From Rodentolepis nana (Eukaryota; Platyhelminthes; Cestoda; Cyclophyllidea; Hymenolepididae): a stretch of DNA of 30,897 nucleotides. The DNA lies in the NCBI GenBank assembly GCA_900617975.1, contig UZAE01012848.1, positions 1 through 30,897 on the forward strand. Reading direction: 5' to 3'. Under the pieces are notes generated by a model that was not told the origin of the DNA, made no database searches, and saw only the letters and a list, made by a program, of their open reading frames with translations. Within the stretch, counting starts at the first letter, position 1. Each line of letters starts with the position of its first letter. Below, one piece after another: positions 10,701-22,700 of this stretch. The position numbers were made by a program, and so were the translations under genes.

Positions 10701-13700
10701 ATTCATACTCAATTTACCGTGTCTTAAAGTAAGTTATAGCCAGACACTGACTACCTGATCGCGGGTCGCTTTGAGATGCTCAGTCATGTTGGTGTCCGAG
10801 TAAGTTTTTCTGAGTTTCTTGTTTCTGATCACTTATTCGTCCGTTTCTTTTGCTTTTAAATGATGTGCTTATTTATCTTAGCCGATTGATATATAAATGC
10901 CACTCTTGAACCAAATGAATATCTATTTTAAGCAGCACAGTGAAGCTCAGTCGAGTCTAATTGCAGTGTTGACGTCCAATGAGGTATCAATGCTATCTTT
11001 GCTGTCTCGATATTCATATCTCATTCATGATGTGTAGATGTGTATTCTTCTATACATTTGATCATCAAAGCAATTAGCCGCCGGTGAAATGGTTTTCATA
11101 TCTCCTAGCGTCTAGAACCAGTGCCTGTGATATACTGCTTTTTCGCTAAGAACAAAGCAGAACTTATGATTCACCGTCTCATTTAGGTAGATTAATCTTA
11201 GCAACTAGGCGTCTTTAATATTCAACAATAATTAGGTGTGCTGTTTAATTGTAATTTCGTCTCATTTAGAGGAGTAGAGGGTCTGGTGCTAGTTCTTGAA
11301 CCAAATAATTCACGAACAGTTGAAGTCATTAAATGTTTATAGATATCTTAATGACCCTTTTAAGTTTACGAATGGGAAAAATTTAGGGACGGTGTCTTTT
11401 ATGCTCTAATCGTTCAAATTGTAAAGGATCGTGTGCATTTAGGCAGGTATGCTAGGCGATTAAGAAGACCTAGCCATAATTGATATGGTTTCAGACTAAT
11501 TTGTATGGACTAATCCTCTTGAACTAATCCATGAGATATTCGAAAGCTTCTCCTATTGAACTTTATTGCTGGTGTATATATCAGTTGCTTACTTAAAATT
11601 TGTCTTGTCGCAATCCTAAATGTTTATTAAGGAAGCAAGGCACTTATATAGTATGGAAAATATTTGAGGGTAGGATATTTACTCACTGTCCACATAGCAG
11701 TCAGTGCAACCTCTTTCAGTTAAAATATTTGAAATAGATAAATTGCAATTTCTACCCTATTTTTCTTAGAAAGAAATTTAATAAGGGGGTTAGTTTTGAT
11801 GCCTTAATTATTGTGAGGGGCAGTGACAAGGTAATTGAATGCGTGTTCGTTTACCCATGGCAGTTTTGCTCCTTGCGGTTTCGGAAATTTTCATTAGTTT
11901 TCTTTTAATCAGTCTATATTTTCACACTGAAATGTCTCTTTGAATGATATTTCCCTATGATCATTTAAACTAATTTGTGTCGTTAACAATAGAAAGTATT
12001 TCTGCTCCTAGTCTTTTCTAATTTAAAACCCTCCAGGTTAAGCTGGCATCTGTCGCTTGTTAGAAAACAACCCTAGAATTGCTCCCTCTCTCTCTCATGG
12101 ATGGACTCTTTGATTGTTGATCATGATTTCACTGGATTTGGCCCAGATGTTTTACATCCCCCTGATGCACTTATCTTTTGAAATAATATGACTAGCTCTA
12201 GGGTTTCTCTTGGAAATGGCTCGAATCACCTAGTAGAAAGCTCTTTTTGCCAACTACTCGATAAGCTTTGAAAATCATGAACCTAGGAATTAGTTCCTTC
12301 TCACTTTACCTTGCAGTATTTCTTTCTTACAGGGTAAATAATAAACAAAAAATCATAGGACTCTTGTTTGCCTATTTTCTCTTTTTCTTGCCCACCTTAA
12401 TGGAATATAATTTGGAAAATGCTTATGATTTCCTCCGGATAATAACATTTCCTATTCTTGTATGTTTTAATATCTGTTATGATCCGAAGGACTTTGTTGC
12501 CTTATAATTTATTGGAGGCAAATTGTGTCTCCTTAACCAATACAGTTTAGAAATATTCGACTCCGAAAGCCTGTCTAAGCAAGTACAAGTGAGATTGGGA
12601 TAAGATAAAGCATTACAACTACTATTTTAGATGTTTGAGCTAATAGTATTGAATTTTGACGTGTTGACTTTTTATTGAGGGTGGTTGGTTGGTGACCAAT
12701 CAGACGATTGGAAATTAATTTTCTTCCACCGCGCATGATTTACCAAGAATGAATAGCCTGCCTTGAATCCAAGTCATTTATTCTGCAAAATTTGCAATCT
12801 CCATTTCACTTATTTTTTCTTCCAATTAGGCTTCCCAAGAAATCATCAACCTCCTCCCGCCGCGGGGTAGCCCCTCTATACACTATATCCGGTGCCCTTT
12901 ACCATCGCTACAAGCCGAATAAATGGACTCGCTTGGGTTACTGTGTACTCACTCCCGATGCCCACCTTCTCGGATTCCGCTCTTCAGCCAACCAGTCCGC
13001 CTCTCCAGCAGTTAGCCTCTTTGTTGCTGCTGCTTCCACTGTAGCTGTCTATGCAGGGCGGGAGTCTGGAATGCAACATGTCTTTAAGGTGACTCATTCA
13101 GCGGGGCTTGTAGGACCGAATAGTGGGGACTCTGAATTACTTGCAGTATCTACCCATGGTGGAAGAGCTTTGGTATTTGCGACAGACTGTGAGGAAGAGG
13201 CCCTGGCATGGATTGATGTGAGTCTTCTCAGAGTTTCCTTGAACGAAGGAACATGAAATCTCGTTCTTTTCCGTTTCATTGTATAAATTCTTATATGCTT
13301 GAGATTCTTTTTAGACTGTCATTGATTATCTACGTAAAGGCAGTCCTTTATCGTACAAATAGCTCCAGATTTCGTATAGTATCTTTTTCAAGATTTCGCT
13401 AGTTATTCCTGTGTTAAGCCTTTTCTCGAGCTTGTCGAAGATTTGCAACGTCTCCCTTGAGGTTTCGCATAAAAATATTGCGGAAATTTCTCCAGATCCT
13501 TGGCATCACAAGCTATTTGGTGGTAATAAAATCGGGTACTGGTAAACATTCTGCTCCCGTTTCTTAGCAGATCTTGATTCCGATTTTCAAGGAATCATTT
13601 CACTTGTTAGCAATTCACATCAGAAATTCACTGTTTTGGAGCACGCATTACTATTTGTGTGCATTTTTGCTTCGTCCTCAATTGTCAAATATGGAAGTGC

Positions 13701-16700
13701 TTGTGTGCCTACCATTGTGTCCTATATTGAGGTTGCATACATAAGCATCTGTGTATAGCCGTGAACACGCTTTTTCTCCTTTACGTATTGTTTTTTGTTG
13801 ACTGCAATTCGAAATAGTAACCTTGTGTCCTATGCCAATTAATTGCTCTTACTATCGAAAGTCGAATGCAAACTCGTGTGTAAAACTCCGGGTTACTAAA
13901 ATACAGTCTATTCTAAACTTTCTCCTTTTCGCCCATTCTAACAGGTGAACTTTAACTTAGCGGAATACTTCCGATTTCTAAATTCACCCGCTCTCGTTTT
14001 TCTTCTAAAGAAGATCCTAACAGCCTACCTGCATTTTCAGTCTGCAATAGTTTGTTTAGACACAATTGAGACAATGATTTTTGGATGTATAGTGCTTCTT
14101 TTGATAAACTCAACCAATTTTTTTCTAAATCTTTTCCGATTTAAAAGTCTATGTATTCCTTGTTTTGACATTGCCTAATTGCAGCAACTTTTTTCACTAA
14201 AATATTTGGTGACAAAAAAGTACACTTGGCTTCGCTTCGAAATTCCTTCGATATGTGGGTCGGTAAACAAATTACTGGAACATCTTATTCTTCCCTAAAT
14301 GTTTCCCATCCGTATAAGCCAATCTGTGTCAATCGAAATACGATCGATTTGCGGAGTTGTCGTTGATTTTCCTATGATTAATCTTGTGTCATTGAAACGA
14401 CTCTATCTTATTATAGAAGTTGTAATCATCTTGAACGGGAGCCTATTTTCCTGAATCGAAATCTTGTTCCCTTGACCTATCTATTTTCTTATTTTATGCT
14501 GCTATGGCTTATATCTGTGGTAGAAATTTTGCACGTCTTATTCATGGGAAAGCATCTGCATAAGGGTTCAAACAAACATATTTAGTGCCGTGTTAAACTG
14601 AAGAGAAGATCAAGATTAGGTTGCCCATGAAGAACGTACATTAACTTGAACATTGTAAGCCTTTAGTTGCTCCTATTCTCCTATAAGGTGTGTAGTTCAC
14701 CTTAACTTCATTTAGTTCAAATTTCATGAAGCAACATTCAAATTGTCAGGTATGTGTCAACAATGATCGTGACCTGCTGGAGGGTTGAATTAATCATGTC
14801 TGCCTATAATAAAGGGCTGGTGAAATATACTAGCCGAGTGTTTTACCGTAGTTGAGCTTAATTTATTATGCTTCAAGCATTAAAAGTAACGCTTCCTTCA
14901 TGATACTTGTTGTTCGGTAAAATCGCAGTGGCTTTTACTATGTAGTGTTTCGCTGTTAAATCTTTGTTAAACCCTGGGCACAAATGAAATTAATTTTGTG
15001 AATGGAGCGTTTTTTGTTAATTTAACATCCTTCTGAATAGTTTTATAGTTAAATGAGCTTGTACGTAAACCAAACATTCATCTAATCTTCCTCATCCTAT
15101 TTTATTTAGCAAATAAACCAATACGCCCAAGGTGTCACTCCTAGTCGAGTGGAATCCTTCACCAACCATTTTTGTCGCCGTCAGTCCACCTCTACCCACC
15201 GTCAACACCGTCGTCGACCAAGCGACATTGGTGCTGACGTCCTCTCATTGAATGACTTCCCTCGAGTCGCTTCCACTGTCTCTGTGGTTCCCTCTCCTCG
15301 GCGAAAGAGTGTTGTGGTTCTAGCTGGCTCTAGAATGGAGACGAAATCATCCAGACCCCATAGTTTATTCCTTCCGCATGCTTATACTTCACCGAATTCG
15401 ATGGAGAATCAGCAAAAAGCACCAACACTTCCTCTTCTACCTTCGAATAGTTTCGATCATAGTCAGGTAAGTGTAATCATCCCGTTATGAAAAGAATTCC
15501 GGTAGAGTTACTCTTTAAATTTTAAACGATTTTCGCCACAGTGTAAGAAGGTGCACAGCCCCTCATAAAAGTAAGGCTGGAGTTTACAACATGTTCTGAG
15601 TGCAAATTGAGGATCTACAATGGCACTAATGATGGATGCATGAATCAGGAGGTGCTAGCTTCCCCATGCTCTTCGGCAATATTAATAAATGCTTTGGTGT
15701 GCGTGATTCTGTTCTTTACCGTGGCTTATTTCCTATTCTTTAGTGGCAATGTATTTTCCGCGTCAGTTTTATTATTTGACCTCTGAGTTATAACATGGCT
15801 GTAGCTGCGCAATGGAAAGAAGGCAGATAAATTTTGGCGTAAATTGCACCTCATTGCTAAGATTGTAGAAGTGCTTTCATTTTTTTGTTGTAAAGTAACC
15901 AGCGAGGAATAACGCATCTTACAAATCACGGTAAAATGCTACTGATTTTTAGATTTTGTAAATGATGTTAAATGATATAATTTCCTATTGCACTTAGAGA
16001 CTGGTAGTGCGTTGTTTGTTTATTTAAGGGGCTTATCTGACAGCAATTCGAATGCGTTGATTCTGTTGATAACAATTTCTAGAACATGTCTGTTTTTCTG
16101 CTTAACAGGAAGACAGTGGATTCTCGGGTTTAATCTCCTCCAGTAGTTCTGCTACAGACGGAACCACTGGTGAACCCGTCACGGAGCAACGAATTCCTCT
16201 TACTATCGGTCCGAATTCTAACATCCTTCGGCATCAGCGTTACAGTGTCGCATCAACAGCCTCCCCCTCCATTTCTGCCTACGACCTCCTTCAATCTCGC
16301 GCTTCAGGGCTTCTCTCTTCTGTCAGACGTAAAGTTGCCGACTCCCTCAACCTTCCAAAACGAAGATCCCTTATTCTTCCCCCTCGAACTGAAGATTTAC
16401 TGAATGCTAATCAATCGCCTTCTTCTCCTCAAATTCCTCGTCAAGGAGGTAGCGATGGTGGTCTGGTGGGCTGGACACAAATGGATACTGTACTTGCTAA
16501 TGATTCTGGAAGTTATCTCTCTGCAGATTGTTCGGTCGCTTCTCCAAGAACAAGGTCGTGGAGAAGTATTCGTGGAAAACAACAGCAAGTAAAGTTGGTT
16601 GCTGCTTCTTCTAGAAAGTCTTCTGATCCACCTCCGATAGATGACTCTGTATTGGCTGGTAAGCTTTGAAGTCTTTCTTGCTATTGGGGTTAATAGCGTT

Positions 16701-19700
16701 TAAAGGAGAGTTTATGGCAGAAGGTGGTTAATGGAAATATAACTATTGCGTTGAAGGATACGTAATTAGAATTAAGACTTTCAGAAAGTTTTAATTCGCA
16801 ACCGATTAATAGCAAACAGGAATCAAGCATTTCCACTTACTCTGGGGCGCTTAAACTAGTTGTAGGTGGGATAGCGTTTAAACGTATCCCATTCGCAAGA
16901 ATTTTAATGAGAAGTTTTTCACTTCCATTAATCTTTTTCAGTTTTGACTTTCGACGCCTCTTCGTTCTTAGGAATTCACTATTTTAGACATTTGAATTCC
17001 TTCTGTAACTGAATCGGAAATATGCAGTAGCGATTTTGCTTTCCTTTCATCAAACGTTCGGTGAATCTTTTAAAACTCACTTTTATTTTGGAAAAAGGTA
17101 AAATTTTAATATTAGGCTAAATGAATGTGGTGTGCGTCACTATTTAAAATTCTCAGAATTTGTGTTTGCTATTGATACGAATCTACTTTCCACTAATTTG
17201 CTGGGCATTGCCCTTTCCAACTTTACGAACTTTCGGTTAGGAAAAGGGCATAGTTAGTGGAAAAATATTTATGCTTGGGGAGAATAGGCGAAACGTGCCA
17301 GCTCCTAGAAAAAAGTTCAATGTTGCTTAATTGGAAGGTGCCAAAATTGTGAAAATAGTCGACAATCATTTTAGAAGTAGTAGATGCGGTTGAATAAATT
17401 GTTTTTGGAAGTCGTGCTTGATGTTGAATTGATGACGGATTAGTCTGCTAAAATTTTGACTTTGCGCACCAATTAAGGTCACTGCAATCTTAAAATATTT
17501 ATCACCTTCCCCCACTTGCTATTTATCAGATTTTCACTTGGTTATTGCCAATTTGGTACTTGTTGATTCCAGTTCGCTTTTATTCATTCGCTCCTTTTTT
17601 TGGAAATGAAAATTCACAAATTAACACTGGAAACCTTTAATGGCGCTTGTTATCGAAATCTATCCTGTCAAAGCACTGCAAATGAGCTTTTGCTTTCTTG
17701 CAAGTTCGTCTGTCAAATCAAGTTGACCTACTGACTTACGACTGGTCTTCTGCTATTATAAGTGGATTTAATGTGTTGTCACAGTCTATCCTATCAAGTT
17801 ATTGCTTAAATGTTTTTGTTCTTATTTCCATAAACAAAGTGTTTCCGAGTACGTTGTATCTTGGCATAGAAAGCATATGAATGGTGTAATTAATAATGTT
17901 TTGCCTCGACGCTATGTAACTGTTTATATGCGCAATTGTTCGTGGAATTTCATTGGTGTCATGTTTACTAGAAATTAGTTTAAGGTTCCATCATGTCTTT
18001 CACATAGATTTTTGCTAAGGCATGATCGAATCCGATTGCGCTTTTTTGCTGAAGTTTTGCTGAATAGTTAGTCTATTGGTAGTGTTTAGACCCTGTGAAT
18101 GAACCATTTCTCCTCCCCATATTGTTACTGCCATGTAAACATTTCTTTATAATATGAGTCATTAGGAAATCTTCACCTCTTATGTTTTCACTCACTGTTC
18201 TGTAAATGCTGTAGTCTGTTAATTAGGTATTGATATAAGTTGACGCCATAATTACCATGTGAATTCTTCATAAATGCGTTACTGGAGTTATTCCACAATG
18301 TCCTGGAAGAAACTTAGGATTAGCTTCTTGAGGATCATAATTATGCCCGCAAGCAGTCAAATTCCGTTCAGCATCTTCCTTTTGATCTTTGTATCTTGAA
18401 GTACTTTTTTCTGGATAGGGTCACGTCAAATTGTTTTGGAAACTTGAGTTGGGGTTTGCTAGAATATAAGTTCTGTTTCATTAAGTTATGAAGCGCTATT
18501 ACGGAAACGTCAACATACACCTCTGCAAACTGATGTGCCACGTATATCGTAGGCAATAAGACAGGTACAACGAATACAATAATGTGTTTTTTTCCCATTT
18601 GAGTGACCCAAGATCGCTACTCTATGGCCTTAGACAAGTGGTGAAAATCCTCTTTAGCGGTGGATTACGGTGGTACATCAGTGTGCTATCACAGTCTTGA
18701 CTTGATTTCTTTAACATTCGAGTTTCGTTTTCAGTTTACTAACCAGGGTGGCATCTATACCACTGTACCATGATTTGACAAAATTACTGCTTTAAAATTT
18801 CGTCATATTATGGATTTCTGTTGTTTTTAATTTCCATATTGAAAGAGTAATTAATTTAGGTTAGTAAAACTAGCTAAACTCGTTTCTAATAACCTAGTCA
18901 CAAACAAGGCAAATTGGGCGTAATCCTTTTTGTTAGTAGAAAATTGTAAGTGGTCTGAGTAGATTTGAAGCTTACTAGGGAAAGGGTGCTAAATGTAATG
19001 AAATATGTAAATCGCGAGATGAAAAGAGGGGGGATAGATGAGTGTACCGAAAATTCCACTTTCCACGCTTGTATTTAAGCACTTATTTGGTTTCCTCGGT
19101 GATATTTATGGTACCTTCATACTTTTCTGCTCAAAAAAGTTAGAACCTGACTGGTCATTAAATACTACAGGCTTTCTCATTGGCTGCTTATGTCATTAAT
19201 ATTAACCGTCCTAGTTCTGTATAGTAGCTACAAATGCCACTTTTAATACGAAAAATAGGCATTGGTACGGTTATGCGTTGAAGATTTTTACGAAAGTTGA
19301 ATAAGGATGCTAAGCCACTTAGAAGAAGCAATCGCCAACGCAAGAAAATATTCGGCAGTGGGTAATCCGCAAGGTCGTTGCAAATAACTTTTACAGGCTT
19401 GTCTCGTTTATTACTCAAGCGTATAGTAAAGCTTCTACCTTATTTGTCCAATTCTGAATCGTGTGCTCAATTATTGTTTGACCTCAAATTAATTTAACAG
19501 ATTATATGTGTGCTATAAAATGGGTAATATTCGACGTCGGTTCATACTAATTACGAATTTTAGAACTTTACAATATTTTAATTAGATCACCTAAGCTCAA
19601 GGTTTTGTGCTTTTATTTTGAAATTATGAATTTTAAATCAGTCAACCAGTTGGCTAATTTGAGCTTGTTAATTGATAATATTTCAGAGGTGATATATTTT

Positions 19701-22700
19701 TATCTTAATGATTTGAGTGACAACACTAGTTCGGCAATTAAATGGATATCGGACATTTTTAAGCACACTATCTGACCCTCTTTCCTGCAATAAAGTGCTA
19801 TTATTGTTTGCCTGGAACAGTATGTTTCTAACAGACTTTATTGTCAAATACTATTGTCATGCGTTTGTGCATGCACTTCCGCAATTGTTGGGCAGTTTCT
19901 CGGACTGATTTATTTTTTTCAAATTCACTCTCTAATGCTCCATTTCTAACTCCTATTAATCAGCGTGGTCACCTATATATCTCTCAGTAGGTGCTCATAG
20001 ATCAGCTTCGAGCATTTGATTTCCTACTTGGATAATTTTCACGTCAAACTGTGCACCTTCTATGTGAAGATGGGTGCTATCATCCCTCTTACTGAATAAA
20101 GTTCATTAATATAATTGATCTTCCATATCACTAAATGTGCTTCGGTCTTGCCCGTTAACTTTGTGGACTTACAAATAGACCAATACGCCATTAGTTGGCT
20201 GTTTAAACATGACGGATCTCGGGCTCGTGGTTTTTTAACGCTGCCTCCAATGACTTTATCACACACTAACAAAACTTCCCACAGGTATCAAATTCTACTT
20301 TCCTTTTCTATGTAGCAATTAAGTGTGAGCCAAACAACGGTCAGCTCTTCGCAGGCTAGACTTTCATTTCTACATGCAAGAAAACTTTGTCATTGTGCTT
20401 CTACTCTCTCTTTCTCTGTTGTCGTCCTGTCACTAAGCCACAGGAATTCAAATTTCAGGCTGACAATCTTCCTTGTTTTGTTTTATTTTTCTTGCTTTCA
20501 AAACTTAGCTTTCTGCATTTTTTCTGCTGGAAAATTTCAAAATGCTTTAATAACTAATGTAGACGCTGTTGAGAGTAATGGTAGCATTTGGGGAGAGAGA
20601 CGATAGAGTGAAATGTAGTGTGAGTCACTGGGACGACAACAAAACTAGTCACATTTATGTGAATATGTTTGCTTCGGGTAGTTCTCTAAATTTTTTCCCC
20701 AGCGTAAATGACTCATGTCCCTTTTAAAGGAGATGTGACGATGAGTGTTAGTAATATACGGGTGGCCAAGATATTGTAGACTTCCTCAGTTGTGCATTGA
20801 AGTTTGTGAGGAACACTTCATGTGAATTATTGGATGTTCAGTAAGTTTTTAACCCTGATATTTCATATCTGCTACTTTTAAACGCTAATTCCAAATGCTA
20901 TTGAAGATAAAATTTCTTTTAATCTACTCAATTCCCACCTATTATCGAAATATAAAGTTCAGAAATTGATCATTTAAAGGCGAAGGTAGTGATGAGTTTA
21001 GATATGTCTGTTCAGATGACATAACAGGTGATTTTAAATAATTGTAGCTCTAATGGTCATCTTGTAATGAACCAGTATTTGTTTTAAATTCAGCAAATAT
21101 TCATCCGTTCTTTTTACCGGTTTTAAACAACCTGGAGCATTTGGGAAATACTCTTGTGAATCGGACCCGTGAAGCCAATTAATCACTTCAGGTACCTAAT
21201 TTGACACTGCATACACCAGAAATACGCAAAGCTTTTATTATGCGCGATTTCAAACTCGTGACTAGTGGCATTTCGTTTTTGTCTAATTGTGTCTTGTGCA
21301 TTACAAAATTTTCACGTCTCATAATCGACCTTACTTCAGCTCTTTGGAAGGAATATCGTAATCGCAGTGGTGGTGGTGATACATGCAACGTGTAAGTATA
21401 TTTAGTCCTGTAACTATTAGGCATGAGTCTTTTGACTGAAGCTTATTTTGATGACCTTCGTTTTAGTTTTAAGTAAAATTTAGTTATGGGCCCTTAATAT
21501 CATTGCTGTCTGTTTTCAGAGAAATTTACATGCCTTTTCCTTGCTCAATATGACTTTACTCACGAGCAGTGAAAAAAATTGTCAAAGACAGTTTCAAGTG
21601 AAAATCACGCAAGTGATTGTAAAATTGATGGTCCTTAATTGTAGTCACCAAGAAATATATTTAACTTTGAAACCGTTTTATTTGTCGATTTACATTATAA
21701 TCTTTTGCTTTTATACCTCCATTGTGATTGAATCTGATTCCTATCCTCTCTCGTTATTTATCGCTGCTTTATTAACCATGTATAATACTGTAAAAGTGCT
21801 CCCTGAAACCTATAAAACCAATCTGGCTCCCTCCCCCTTCTTATGATGCTTGCATTATTCCGAGTGGTTTTATTATACCCATAGTAGCGCTAATTCCAAT
21901 AATGAAACTTTTTTAAGAATCTGACTCTCCCTGAAATAAAAATACGACGATTGGAGATTTTAATTGTGTTGTTACATAATTGGGAGATGAGCGCGCTAGT
22001 ACGATAGTAGCAAGAGGGAAATAGAAATTTGAGTGGTGAGTATGTGCTTCTAGGTTATGTGAAAAGGCAAGGTAAGTTGATGCTCTGTGCCAACTTTTGG
22101 GCCTCAATGGACGTTTTATGTAAGCAGGCCGATAAGTCACTGTGTGATTTCCACAAACCTCTGCAATAGAATCTGTCATCATTAAACTTATGCGTTGCTT
22201 TCATTAGGCGATATCTTCATCTCTATTCCTGGTCGCCTCTCGTGGACCCGGCGATATTGCGCTCTTCGTTGTTCCAATCTCGAGATATACGCCTCCACCC
22301 TCGCTTCCACACCTTCCTCAAATAGTGATCCCAATGCCCCCTCATGCCAGCCGCTCCTTGTCCTGTGCCTCCCTCTTCAGCCTGGTGTTGTTGAAGTCTC
22401 TCCCGCAGCTGACAAGCGTCACCCCTCTGCTGTGCGTCTATCTGCTCCCGCTCTCTCTCCACATCCGCTATTGCTGGATGCTGGAGACACAATTATCATG
22501 GGTCGGTGGATTCGGGGAATTATTGAAGCTCTCGGACACATAAGATCAGGCCAGGTTCCTTCCACTTCAAATCGGCATTCTGAAATTATCACCCCGCCCT
22601 CTCCGGAACCGATCTACGATGAAGTAGCTTCTGTAACAAACTCCTCGAATCTCTCTAAGCGTTGGACATGGACGTCTTCCTCCGTCTATCGACCAGTTGT

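Noticed and set aside
12268..12507. A 79-residue hydrophobic + strand frame
   Set aside because: The AT-rich composition matches the intron, there are no splice sites in a fitting phase, and frames of this length are expected by chance.
22223..22492. An 89-residue minus-strand frame over PH2
   Set aside because: It is a shadow of exon F; the + frame has the PH signature and matching splice phases.
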